Positions 54,908 through 63,840 of a stretch of 64,000 bases of DNA are shown here, in pieces. This DNA is from Methanobrevibacter_A acididurans (GTDB lineage: Archaea > Methanobacteriota > Methanobacteria > Methanobacteriales > Methanobacteriaceae). The stretch's first letter is position 1, and every line of letters begins with the position of its first letter. Where the stretch lies: the NCBI RefSeq assembly GCF_046197875.1, contig NZ_CP166991.1, positions 434,001 to 498,000 on the forward strand, written 5' to 3'. A program made the position numbers and the translations under genes. The notes below the pieces were generated by a model. The model ran no database searches. It saw only the letters and a list, made by a program, of their open reading frames with translations, and was not told the DNA's origin.

Positions 54908-56725
54908 TTATAAAAAGTAAATCCATATAAAAACAAAGATTAGTGCTGTAATAAATATTAATGGAGCCATAATTTTACTAACAGCTACAATTGAACTTAT
55001 TGTTGATATTAATTCCGTACTGTTATTTGGTCCAAAAGTTTTTAAATTTTCAATTTTATTAAGATCGGTTCCTGCTTCAACAGGTTCAAGATCTTCTAAA
55101 GCATTTAATATACTTTCACGTAAATATTCTATGATTTTAGTTTTTTCAGATACTCCAATAGGATTATATCCATTAGATAAAGTATTTACTGAATGAGTGT
55201 CAGTTGTTAAAACTTCTAATTCATCTATCGGTAAATCATTTAATTCTTTAAGTATTGTTTCCCTAAAACCTAATTCCATATTATTACTATCAAATAATGC
55301 TATTGCGGTTTTTTGTTCTCCTGCCTGAATAACCATTACTTTAAGTGCACTGTCACCTACACCATTGTTTTTATCTAAACCTTCCATTTGATTATAACTT
55401 ATTCCAACTTGTAATGGATGATTTTGTTCTAAGTTTTCAATCTTTTTAACAGTATCTAATAATTGGAATACTTCAGGGTTTCCAGGTAATACTCCTCCTT
55501 TTTCAGCATTAAAACTATTATGACAATCAACCACTATACTATTTTCAATTTTACAAGTTTTTTGACTTTCAATCATCATTGATAATCCTATACTAAATTC
55601 AATATCATCACTACCTGATGGTGCAAATGTTGAAAGCATGAGAATTCCATCATTAAAAAATTGAACTCCAATATTTGCTTGTTTTTCTGAGTATCTGACG
55701 AATTTACTACATTTACTAGAGTAATTCATTTTTTCTAAGCTTTCATTAACAGCATCTTTAATTTTATATATTTCATTAACACTTACTGGATTGAAATCAT
55801 GTGTTGATGGTCCATGTGCTACCATTGTAAAGTAATCATATTCATTAGCAAGTAATGTTGGCATATTAGCTCCACCAATGTCTCCAATAGGTCCGGGATG
55901 TACAGATGGGCTGATAAATAATGCTTTAATATCACCATTCATCTTTTTAAAACTTAAAGTACCTACTATTGTGTCAATTTCTTCTCCTGAAGTGTCAAAT
56001 AAGTTTTCTAAGTATGAGGATCCTTCATTCATATGTGCAATAAAAAAACTTAGTAAATCTAAAGCTCCAAATCCGAGGTTATTTTTCATTGGATTTTCAA
56101 CAACTTTCATAAATGAGTAGATAGCTACTAAAAATACTAGACATGCTATAATAACTTTTAATATTGTTCCAAAAATTCCTAGTTGGAAAACTATTTCAAG
56201 ATTACCTAAAAATGTCACTACAATTAACATACTTATTATTAATAAAGGTTGAACTAAACTAATAATAAATGATTTAAAAGGACCAATATGGCTGGTTCCC
56301 CATAACACTAAAAAATTCCAAGCAAAAATTAATACACAGCCGAATAGTATACTATTTACAAATAGGTCCATTTTAAGAATTATTCCAGCAATTAATCCAA
56401 GTACAGATATTACACATAATATCACCATACTTGTAAGAGAAAGAAACATGCTATGTTTCCTTTTGAGGTTAATACCTTTTAATAAATAAACCCATTGTTG
56501 GTCTGTAGCACCAGAAACAATGCTTCCTATTCCAAAAACAAAAAATCCAAATGAACCTCCATAAAAAAGGTTTTCTAATTGACTATATGTGTTGATTGGT
56601 TGTAATAAAAATATTATGGCTCCAGTTATAAAACTAATAAATATCATACTGAATAATGATATTTTAACTTTAGGGAGTGTTTTAATATACTTTGATAATC
56701 CTGCAACACTACTCATACTTGACAT
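54908..56725 (-). CDS. DUF2070 family membrane protein
   Basis: A 605-residue archaeal DUF2070 protein. The N-terminal third has about seven membrane helices, the middle is a large soluble domain (residues 225-570) with FISPSVHPGPIGDIGGANMP and VDCHNSFNAEKGG, and one helix closes the protein (IMAPLIFITALIFVFIWIYF). The histidines and aspartates in these motifs look like a metal site. Full length for the family, which is common in euryarchaea and has no established function. It converges on the MnmC-like gene. Confidence 0.88.
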   Translation of the reverse strand: MSSMSSVAGLSKYIKTLPKVKISLFSMIFISFITGAIIFLLQPINTYSQLENLFYGGSFGFFVFGIGSIVSGATDQQWVYLLKGINLKRKHSMFLSLTSMVILCVISVLGLIAGIILKMDLFVNSILFGCVLIFAWNFLVLWGTSHIGPFKSFIISLVQPLLIISMLIVVTFLGNLEIVFQLGIFGTILKVIIACLVFLVAIYSFMKVVENPMKNNLGFGALDLLSFFIAHMNEGSSYLENLFDTSGEEIDTIVGTLSFKKMNGDIKALFISPSVHPGPIGDIGGANMPTLLANEYDYFTMVAHGPSTHDFNPVSVNEIYKIKDAVNESLEKMNYSSKCSKFVRYSEKQANIGVQFFNDGILMLSTFAPSGSDDIEFSIGLSMMIESQKTCKIENSIVVDCHNSFNAEKGGVLPGNPEVFQLLDTVKKIENLEQNHPLQVGISYNQMEGLDKNNGVGDSALKVMVIQAGEQKTAIALFDSNNMELGFRETILKELNDLPIDELEVLTTDTHSVNTLSNGYNPIGVSEKTKIIEYLRESILNALEDLEPVEAGTDLNKIENLKTFGPNNSTELISTISSIVAVSKIMAPLIFITALIFVFIWIYFL

Positions 56726-56903
56726 GTTTAACTCTTACTCCATTTTAAAAAAATTTTTATTTATATTATTAAAGTAATATTATTATTTATTTAATAAAAT
56801 TTATAATAGTATACTATAATTATAATAAATGTTTTTAATAATATTTATTATATCTAAAAAATTTAAAAATAATAATAACTAAAAATTTAAGGACAAATTT
56901 ATT

Positions 56904-57425
56904 ATGATGGATATAAAAGTACCTGTTAAAAATCAAGATTTAACAAAGTTAAAAATAGGAGATATAGTGACAGTCTCCGGAACTATTGTCACTGCCAGAG
57001 ATCAAGCACATAAAAAAATCATTGAACAAGGTGCACCATTTTCATTAGATGGTGTGGCATTATTCCATGCAGGCCCTATAATCCAAAAAGATGATGAAGG
57101 AAATTACAATATAGTTGCAATAGGCCCAACTACTAGTATGAGAATGAATCCTTATCAAGCTGATGTATTAGATAAAGGAGTAAAAATTGTTATAGGTAAA
57201 GGAGGAATGGATGATTCAGTTAAAAAAGCCTTAAAAAGAGATAAATCTGTTTATCTTGTTGCAACTGGAGGATGCGCTGCATTATATGTGGATAAAGTAA
57301 AAGAAGTTTCTAATGTGGATTGGTTAGATCTTGGAATGCCTGAAGCATTATGGGAATTATCTGTTGAAAAATTTGGACCATTGGTTGTGGGAATGGATTC
57401 CAATGGAAATAGTTTATATGATTAA
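56904..57425 (+). CDS. Fumarate hydratase class I beta subunit
   Basis: A 173-residue FumA C-terminal/TtdB-type subunit. It forms with an iron-sulfur alpha subunit the hydratase acting on fumarate in the incomplete reductive citrate cycle of methanogens. Motifs are VSGTIVTARDQAHK near 27, FHAGPII, IGPTTSMRMNPYQ near 75 and ATGGCAALY near 125. Two adjacent ATGs could start it. The alpha subunit is not nearby. Tartrate dehydratase specificity is the alternative but less likely in this host. Confidence 0.9.
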   Translation: MMDIKVPVKNQDLTKLKIGDIVTVSGTIVTARDQAHKKIIEQGAPFSLDGVALFHAGPIIQKDDEGNYNIVAIGPTTSMRMNPYQADVLDKGVKIVIGKGGMDDSVKKALKRDKSVYLVATGGCAALYVDKVKEVSNVDWLDLGMPEALWELSVEKFGPLVVGMDSNGNSLYD

Positions 57426-57616
57426 TTATATTAATATTTAAATTACTAAATAATATTATAATTCAATTCTATTTGCCGAATAGTTTATATAATAAAACTT
57501 TTATTACTTAATAATAGTTTGTAAAAAAAACATTTTTTATAAAAGATTATTTTGTAATGATTTTTAAAAAATTTTAATAATACAAAAATTAATAAATAAA
57601 AAAAGGTGAATTAAAC

Positions 57617-57949
57617 ATGCCTGGTGCTTTAAAAGAAACTGCAGAAAAAAAACTTAAATCTAGAATCCGAAAATTTAAAAAAGTAAATAAAAGTGATGAA
57701 GAAAAAGATAAATTTTTTGAACAATTAGGAGGGTCTGTTGAAATATATTTACCAACTAAAAATCCTGAAGAAACATCAGATAGTATATTATTTTATACTA
57801 CTGCTGATGGTAAAATTATTGAAGCAGAATATTCATATAATGAAGGCGATAACTTTGAAACTATTCCTTTAGATGGGAAAAATTTAGATATTGTTGTTGA
57901 AGCTTTCAGTTCTAATTTCCATTTAGAATTTCTAGATGATGAATCTTAA
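57617..57949 (+). CDS. Small conserved hypothetical protein
   Basis: I do not recognise this 110-residue protein. It has a basic, helical N-terminus (ALKETAEKKLKSRIRKFKKV) followed by an acidic beta-rich part (EIYLPTKNPEE, ILFYTTADGKIIEAEYSY, LEFLDDES). No cysteines or membrane segments. AAAAAGGTGAATTAAAC precedes the ATG, a good ribosome binding site. Intracellular; function unknown. Confidence 0.7.
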   Translation: MPGALKETAEKKLKSRIRKFKKVNKSDEEKDKFFEQLGGSVEIYLPTKNPEETSDSILFYTTADGKIIEAEYSYNEGDNFETIPLDGKNLDIVVEAFSSNFHLEFLDDES

Positions 57950-58084
57950 ATTAAAAATTTATATCTAGTTTTTAAATACTTTTTTTATTAATTTTATTTT
58001 AAACCCCTTTTTTTTAAATATACTATTTTTTTTAAAAAAATTTAATAACATTATAATATATTATATTATAAATAGTGAAAAATT

Positions 58085-59239
58085 ATGCTAGTTACTAGTT
58101 CTTTAGATGAAGTAAAAAAACGTGAATCTGCATTAAGAAATATTAGAAAAATAATTAATCAAGATACTAGGAAAAATTTATATGATTTTACTGGTTTATC
58201 TGGAGGTTTTCTTGCTACAGAAAGTGATTTAAAACTTTTGGAAACTTACGTGGGCCCAGCTATTTTTGAAGAAAAATTACAGAAAGAGGGTATTAAACAT
58301 TTGGGTGGAGAAAAAGTTTTTGCAGTAAATAGGACCAGTTCAGGAATACTTGCAACAATATTAGCTCTGGTCCCTGAAAAAGGTTTTGTTTTACATTTTT
58401 TAAAAGAACACCCTGCTCATCCAAGTATACCTAGATCATGTAAATTAATGCATGCGAATTATTTAGAATATACGGATATTGATAAATTTCGTGTTCCTTA
58501 TGATGTTAATTTAGTTATAATCACAGGTTCCACTATGGATCATCAAACTATTGATGAAAAAACTTTTAAAAAAGTTATAAATCTTGCCCATAAAGAAAAT
58601 ATTCCAGTTTTAGTTGATGATGCTTCTGGTGCTCGTATAAGAACTGCAATTTTTAATCAGAAAAAAGCAACAGAATTAGGTGCTGATTTAGTTGTAACAA
58701 GTACAGATAAATTAATGAAAGGCCCTCGTGGAGGTTTAATGGCTGGTAAGGAGGATTTAATAGATTTAGTTAAATCCAAAGCTACACAATTTGGTTTAGA
58801 AGCTCAGCCTCCAAGTATTTTAGCTATGGTGAAAGGTTTAGAAGATTATAATCCTGAAAATTTAAGATCATCATTAAATAAGAAAACAGAATTATTTGAT
58901 CAATTAAAACTTAAATATGATTCTTTCCAAGAAACACCTACAGGGATAATGGTTAAAGAAGGAGATATGTATAACGAATTACATTGTGAAAATAAAGATT
59001 TAACAGCTAAAGATTTTAACTTCCTTTGGTCAATGATATTACTTAAAAAAGAAGGGATAATAACAATACCTGCAGTAGGAATGCCTGGAGCTTCTGCCAC
59101 TATTAGATTTGATATAGCTTCACCTGATAGTAATAAGTTAACAGTTGAAGAAATAATTAAAAAAATAAATTCTTCTATTAATTCATTAAAAAATGTTATG
59201 AATAATACAGATAAATGTTATAATTTAATTTTTGAATAA
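58085..59239 (+). CDS. PLP-dependent enzyme of the MJ0158 (SelA-like) family
   Basis: A 384-residue fold type I PLP enzyme. The PLP lysine lies in VTSTDKLMKGPRGGLM near residue 215 and the cofactor aspartate in PVLVDDASGARI near residue 180; FAVNRTSSGILATILAL near residue 85 binds the phosphate. It belongs to a group restricted to methanogens and relatives, once called selenocysteine synthase-like, though the M. jannaschii homolog lacks that activity. The function remains unknown. Length is normal. Confidence 0.88.
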   Translation: MLVTSSLDEVKKRESALRNIRKIINQDTRKNLYDFTGLSGGFLATESDLKLLETYVGPAIFEEKLQKEGIKHLGGEKVFAVNRTSSGILATILALVPEKGFVLHFLKEHPAHPSIPRSCKLMHANYLEYTDIDKFRVPYDVNLVIITGSTMDHQTIDEKTFKKVINLAHKENIPVLVDDASGARIRTAIFNQKKATELGADLVVTSTDKLMKGPRGGLMAGKEDLIDLVKSKATQFGLEAQPPSILAMVKGLEDYNPENLRSSLNKKTELFDQLKLKYDSFQETPTGIMVKEGDMYNELHCENKDLTAKDFNFLWSMILLKKEGIITIPAVGMPGASATIRFDIASPDSNKLTVEEIIKKINSSINSLKNVMNNTDKCYNLIFE

Positions 59240-59277
59240 AAAAAGAAAAAAAGGAGAAAATTTTTAATTTAATTTTT

Positions 59278-60201
59278 TTAGTACACATTACCTTTATGAC
59301 GTAATTCTCCTGCAAAAATTTTTTCAAGAGAACCGTCATTTTTTTCAATAATTAAACTACCTTCCTTATTAATTCCAATAGCATAACCTTCAATAACTTT
59401 TCCTAAAGGTTGATGAATAATAACTTCACTTCCAATAGTTTTAGATAAGTGTCTCCATTCATTTAAGATTTTTTCATAATCTTCTTCTTTGAAATAATTA
59501 TAAAATTTCTCAAATTCTTCAAGGAAAATTCTGATAATTTTTTTCTCTTTAATCTCACGGTTAGCTTCATCTTTTAAACTTGTAACATTTTCTTTTAATT
59601 CATCGGGGAAATCATTCATAGTTAAATTGGTATCAATTCCAATACCTACAACAACATAATCTAAATTATTAAATGAAGCTTTTGCTTCTGTAAGTATTCC
59701 AGATACTTTTTTATCATTAATAAGTATGTCATTGGGCCATTTAATTTGAGCATTAACTCCAATAGTTCTTAATGTTTTACAAACAGCAACACCAGTAGCA
59801 AGAGTAATTAATGAAGCATGAGTTGGAGGAACATTTGGTCTAATTAATATACTTAACCAAGAACCTCCTTTAGGAGATTTCCAAGGTTTGCCTGATCTTC
59901 CTCGAGCTTTAGTTTGGGTATCTGCAATTATAACCACACCTTCTTCTTCGTCTGATTCCCCAAAGAATTTAGCTATATTGTTTGTAGATTTTACTTCATC
60001 ATAAAAATATATATTTTTCCCAATATAATCGGTTTTTAAGTTTTCTTGAATTTTTCTAGCGGTGTTTTCACTGCTTTCTTGTGAACCTAATTCCTTAAGA
60101 AAATCAATGATTTCAGATTCTTCTAATGCTAAAACTTCATCAGCATCTTTATCTGAAATTTTATTTTTCTTTTTAAGTAAATCTATCATTTCTTGTTTCA
60201 T
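59278..60201 (-). CDS. birA: Biotin-protein ligase
   Basis: A 307-residue biotin protein ligase that attaches biotin to the carrier of pyruvate carboxylase subunit B. The biotin-binding loop is ARGRSGKPWKSPKGGSW near residue 110 and IKWPNDILINDKKVSGIL lies near 165. The N-terminal 65 residues (IDLLKKKNKISDKDADEVL) may be a degraded regulatory domain. The ATG at 60201 follows GAGGA; the 22 in-frame residues above it overlap pycA. It directly follows pycA, as in other Methanobacteriales. Confidence 0.94.
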   Translation of the reverse strand: MKQEMIDLLKKKNKISDKDADEVLALEESEIIDFLKELGSQESSENTARKIQENLKTDYIGKNIYFYDEVKSTNNIAKFFGESDEEEGVVIIADTQTKARGRSGKPWKSPKGGSWLSILIRPNVPPTHASLITLATGVAVCKTLRTIGVNAQIKWPNDILINDKKVSGILTEAKASFNNLDYVVVGIGIDTNLTMNDFPDELKENVTSLKDEANREIKEKKIIRIFLEEFEKFYNYFKEEDYEKILNEWRHLSKTIGSEVIIHQPLGKVIEGYAIGINKEGSLIIEKNDGSLEKIFAGELRHKGNVY

Positions 60202-60232
60202 CTGAAATTCCTCGTTTTTAAAATATTTTCTC

Positions 60233-61735
60233 TTAATTTCTCTTTTTATTTTGTAAAGCTTGTGCATTTGTTAAGTAGGAACCTACTCCTGCACTAATTG
60301 CAGCTATTTTCTTTCCTGGCATGAAAGTAGCTTTTAAACGGTTCACGTTTTCTCTATCTTCTTCAATTACTTTCTTCATTTCTTCTTCAATTCCCTTTTT
60401 ATGGTCATCAATGAAATGAGTGTTAAGTTCTCCTTTTAAGAAGTAAGGATTTCTAATAATTGCTTTATGGAATGGAATTGTGGTTTTTACTCCTAATATT
60501 ATGTATTCGCTCAATGCTCTTTTCATTCTATCTATTGCATCTTGACGAGTACTTCCATTTGTAACTAATTTACTTATCATACTATCATAAAATGTAGGAA
60601 TAGTATAATTCATATAAACTCCACTGTCTAATCTTACTCCTGGGCCTCCAGGTGATCTATATCCTGTAATTTTTCCAGGATTTGGTGCAAAATCAGATAA
60701 TGGATCTTCTGCATTTATACGGCATTCGATTGCATGTCCTGTTACTTTTATATCTTTTTGTTCTAAGTTTAGTTCTTCCCCTGCAGCTATTTTTATTTGT
60801 TCTTTTACAAGGTCAATATTAGTTACTATTTCAGTTATAGGGTGTTCTACTTGAATACGAGTATTCATTTCTAAGAAATAATAGTTACCATTATCATACA
60901 TAAATTCTATTGTTCCAGCACCAGTATAATTAATGGATGATGCTGCTTTAACTGCACTTTCACCCATTTGTGCACGTAATTCTTCTGTCATTATTGGAGA
61001 AGGTGCTTCTTCTAATAATTTTTGATGTCTTCGTTGAATACTACATTCTCGATCTGCGGCATGAATTACATTACCATAATTATCTCCAAGAACTTGGAAT
61101 TCTATATGTCTAGGTTTTTCTAAGTATTTTTCTATAAATACAGTGCTGTCTCCAAAATTGGCTGCAGCTACAGATTGAGTGGATTCGATAGCACGTTGTA
61201 ATTCATCTTCACTATAAACAGCTCGCATACCAATTCCACCACCACCTGCAGATGCTTTAATAATTACTGGATATCCAATGTTTTTTGCAATTTCTTTTGC
61301 TTCATTTATATCTGTTAATCCTTCTTGGGTTCCTTCAATTACAGGTATTCCTGCTTTACGCATTATTTGTTTACTTGTAATTTTATCCCCCATTTGACGT
61401 ATTACATCTCCTGTAGGTCCTACAAGGGTGATTCCATTCTTTTCACATTCTTCTCCTAGTTTAGGATTCTCTGCAAGAAATCCATAACCTGGGTGAATTG
61501 CTTCTGCACCAGATTCAACTGCTGCATTAATAATTTTATCTATATTTAAATAACTTTGTAAAGGACTAGGATTACCTAGTGGGTATCTTTCATCTGCATA
61601 GTTAGTGTATAAAGATGTTTTATCTGCATCAGAATAGACTGCAACACTTTTAACATCTAATTCACGGCATGCTCGCATGATTCTGATAGCTATTTCTCCT
61701 CTGTTAGCTATTAATATCTTGTCAAACAATTTCAT
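60233..61735 (-). CDS. pycA: Pyruvate carboxylase subunit A (biotin carboxylase)
   Basis: A 500-residue ATP-grasp biotin carboxylase. It carboxylates biotin with bicarbonate and ATP, and with PycB makes oxaloacetate from pyruvate. Motifs: DKILIANRGEIAIRIMRACR at the start, the glycine-rich KASAGGGGIGMR near 160, ECSIQRRHQKLLEEAPSP near 232, EMNTRIQVEHPITE near 290 and FYDSMISKLV near 385. Acetyl-CoA carboxylase AccC is similar, but archaea of this group use PycA. pycB is elsewhere. Confidence 0.93.
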   Translation of the reverse strand: MKLFDKILIANRGEIAIRIMRACRELDVKSVAVYSDADKTSLYTNYADERYPLGNPSPLQSYLNIDKIINAAVESGAEAIHPGYGFLAENPKLGEECEKNGITLVGPTGDVIRQMGDKITSKQIMRKAGIPVIEGTQEGLTDINEAKEIAKNIGYPVIIKASAGGGGIGMRAVYSEDELQRAIESTQSVAAANFGDSTVFIEKYLEKPRHIEFQVLGDNYGNVIHAADRECSIQRRHQKLLEEAPSPIMTEELRAQMGESAVKAASSINYTGAGTIEFMYDNGNYYFLEMNTRIQVEHPITEIVTNIDLVKEQIKIAAGEELNLEQKDIKVTGHAIECRINAEDPLSDFAPNPGKITGYRSPGGPGVRLDSGVYMNYTIPTFYDSMISKLVTNGSTRQDAIDRMKRALSEYIILGVKTTIPFHKAIIRNPYFLKGELNTHFIDDHKKGIEEEMKKVIEEDRENVNRLKATFMPGKKIAAISAGVGSYLTNAQALQNKKRN

Positions 61736-61877
61736 AACCTCTTTTTGTAAAGTAATAATTATTAAATTTATTCAATAATTAAATATTTATTATAATATAT
61801 TATTATATAATTAAATTATCTTTATTATATTTTTTTAGATAACAAATATTTAGTACCACTATTAAGGTTTTATTATT

Positions 61878-62555
61878 ATGATAAAAATTAAAAAGAAAAA
61901 ACAATTAGAAATGATACTTCAAAAAATACCTTCTCATCCAAATCCTAAAGTTAACTTAGAACAATATACAACACCTTCTTATATTGCAAGTGATTTATTA
62001 TGGAATGCATATTCAATTGGTGATATTGAGGGTAGAAATATTATAGATTTGGGGTGTGGAACTGGAATATTTGCTATAGGTTCAAGTTTGCTTGGGGCTT
62101 GCAAATCTTTAGGTTTAGATATAGATAATGATTCAATTGGTACGGCTTTAAAAACATCAAATAATTTAAATCTTAAGAATGTAAATTTTGATGTTTTAAA
62201 TGTTCTACAATCTAATGATTTAATAAATATTGTAAAAACTTATAATTTAAGTTATGATAATAATTTTAAGGTTGAAACTCTATTCCAGAATCCTCCTTTT
62301 GGTTCTCAAGAAAAGGTAAAAAAAGGTAAAGATAAAAAATTTATTGATGTTGCAATGAATTCAGCAGAGGTGATATATTCTTTTCACATGTTATCTACTG
62401 AAAAATTTGTGTGTGAATATTTTGAAAGTAAAGGTGGTGTTGTGTCTCATAAATTTAGGTATCATTTTCCTTTACCTAAAGTTTATAGTTTTCATAAAAA
62501 AGAAACTTATAATGTTGATGTGATTGTTTTAAGAGTTGAAAATTTTTCAATTTAA
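61878..62555 (+). CDS. METTL5-like RNA methyltransferase
   Basis: A 225-residue SAM methyltransferase. Motif I is IIDLGCGTGIFAIGSSLLG near residue 60, the acidic motif is GLDIDND, and the adenine-methylating NPPFGSQ is near residue 140. Archaeal and eukaryotic METTL5 methylate an adenine of small-subunit rRNA with Trm112; the Trm112-like partner is not adjacent. KKKKQLEMILQKIPSHPNPK at the N-terminus is typical. It is divergent from pycA. Confidence 0.9.
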   Translation: MIKIKKKKQLEMILQKIPSHPNPKVNLEQYTTPSYIASDLLWNAYSIGDIEGRNIIDLGCGTGIFAIGSSLLGACKSLGLDIDNDSIGTALKTSNNLNLKNVNFDVLNVLQSNDLINIVKTYNLSYDNNFKVETLFQNPPFGSQEKVKKGKDKKFIDVAMNSAEVIYSFHMLSTEKFVCEYFESKGGVVSHKFRYHFPLPKVYSFHKKETYNVDVIVLRVENFSI

Positions 62556-62739
62556 TTTTTTCATTATTATTTTTTTTCTTTTTCAATTTAATTTCTGATT
62601 TATTTTTTATTTCTTGTTTTATGTGTTATTTGTTCTCTTTTTCTATTAAAAGAAGTAAAGTATATATACTATATTAAACTAATATAATTATAATCTATAT
62701 ATTATATATTTAAATAAATTTGTTATAGTAGATCTATAA

Positions 62740-62762
62740 AATACTCTAACTTTTAGAGTATT
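62740..62762. promoter_or_regulatory. Inverted repeat upstream of the COG2106 gene (operator or hairpin)
   Basis: AATACTCTAA (62740-62749) and TTAGAGTATT (62753-62762) are exact 10-bp inverted copies with three bases between. The repeat ends 54 bases before the TATA box at 62816 and contains GC pairs, unlike most palindromes here. It could bind a dimeric regulator or end the upstream transcript, though no T-run follows it. Confidence 0.4.
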
Positions 62763-62815
62763 GGAACTTAACTTAATATTTTCCTAGTTGATATTATAAA
62801 AATTTTAGGGTAATA

Positions 62816-62825
62816 TTTATATATA
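62816..62825 (+). promoter_or_regulatory. TATA box giving a probable leaderless transcript
   Basis: TTTATATATA is centred 26 bases before the ATG at 62847, and no ribosome binding site lies between. Transcription starting about 25 bases downstream would begin at or next to the ATG. Confidence 0.5.
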
Positions 62826-62846
62826 GATTTGAATAAATAATTATTA

Positions 62847-63671
62847 ATGCAGAAACGAAATTTATCAATCTTTATACCAAATTCATTCTTGTCTGAGACA
62901 ACTGACTTAAAATTTAAGACTAGTAAAGTTGGAATTTTAGGAAGATTATTAGCTGTATATAGAGCTAATCAAGTTGTAATTTACAATGATATGTCTCATG
63001 GAGATGAAAATAACTTCAAAGATGGGGATTTCATTGCTGAAGTACTTTCTTTCATGGATACACCTCAATATTTAAGAAAACAGGCGTTTCCAATAAAGTC
63101 AGAATTGAAGCATGTTGGAATACTACCTCCTTTAAGAGCTCCACACCATCCTAATAATGTAGAACCTGAATTAGGTGATTACAGACAAGGATTTACTGTG
63201 AAGCGTAATAGAAAAGGAACATTTGTTGATATAGGTATGGATAAATTAGCATTCTGCAGAGAGCAACTTACAGTAAAAAAAGTTTTCAGCTTTAAAATTA
63301 CAAAGTTAGCTAAAGAGGTAATAGTCACACCTGATGAACCAGATGACATTTACTGGGGTTATAAGACATTATCTACTCATAAAAGTCTTAAAAATAGCTT
63401 GAAATTAGTTAAACCCGATCTTGTTGTTTTAACTACAAGATATGCAGATACAATAGATTCTATTTTTAATGAATTAGAATATAAGGTAAAGGAATCTGAT
63501 AATATAGCAATATTATTTGGAGGACCTTACTCTTCAATTGAAGAAAATGTTGAAAGTTCTAATTGGGATCTTGTGAAAGTAAATACAATACCTAATCAAG
63601 GAACTGAAACCGTCCGAACTGAAGAAGCTGTATCAGCTACATTATCTATATTCAATTTAATGATGGACTAA
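62847..63671 (+). CDS. SPOUT-class RNA methyltransferase, COG2106 family
   Basis: A 274-residue protein of the COG2106 family, SPOUT methyltransferases with an inserted OB-like domain. It starts NLSIFIPNSFLSETTDLKFK, and the insert has LGDYRQGFTVKRNRKGTFVDIGM near 115. The C-terminal SAM knot region includes IAILFGGPYSSIEE near 225 and VNTIPNQGTETVRTEEA, the expected trefoil end. In euryarchaea it often sits directly before the ribosomal protein L3 operon; here 329 bp remain to the edge. The substrate is thought to be rRNA uridine, inferred from the family. Confidence 0.88.
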   Translation: MQKRNLSIFIPNSFLSETTDLKFKTSKVGILGRLLAVYRANQVVIYNDMSHGDENNFKDGDFIAEVLSFMDTPQYLRKQAFPIKSELKHVGILPPLRAPHHPNNVEPELGDYRQGFTVKRNRKGTFVDIGMDKLAFCREQLTVKKVFSFKITKLAKEVIVTPDEPDDIYWGYKTLSTHKSLKNSLKLVKPDLVVLTTRYADTIDSIFNELEYKVKESDNIAILFGGPYSSIEENVESSNWDLVKVNTIPNQGTETVRTEEAVSATLSIFNLMMD

Positions 63672-63840
63672 TAAGGAATTATTAGTCTATTTGCAGGTTA
63701 AAACTTAACTTGCATATTGTGTATCAAAAAATTAGATTATTAATAACAATTATTTTTCCAGTTATTGATAAAAAGCTCATGCTAGATTTATTAGTCAGAG
63801 CTATCAACTATTAAATTTACTCCTAAATAGGGGTATGAAA
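63666..63840 (+). ncRNA. Hairpin array downstream of the COG2106 gene, candidate RNA leader or terminator region
   Basis: Several hairpins follow each other. The first, 63666-63674 with 63679-63687, has nine pairs, a GGAA tetraloop and spans the stop codon. The second, 63692-63701 with 63705-63714, has ten pairs including one G-U. The third, 63737-63747 with 63761-63771, has eleven pairs including one G-U. A weaker one starts at AGCTC, 63774. If a ribosomal protein operon begins beyond 64000, this would be in its leader. The identity is unknown. Confidence 0.35.

Noticed and set aside
60202..60267. Longer birA start at 60267 overlapping pycA
   Set aside because: The ATG at 60201 has a GAGGA site and matches the family; the extra residues are the antiparallel-frame end of pycA coding sequence.
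61878..62555. METTL5-like protein considered as a DNA adenine methyltransferase of a restriction system
   Set aside because: Its NPPFG motif and N-terminus match the single-copy archaeal RNA methyltransferase, and no restriction gene is nearby.
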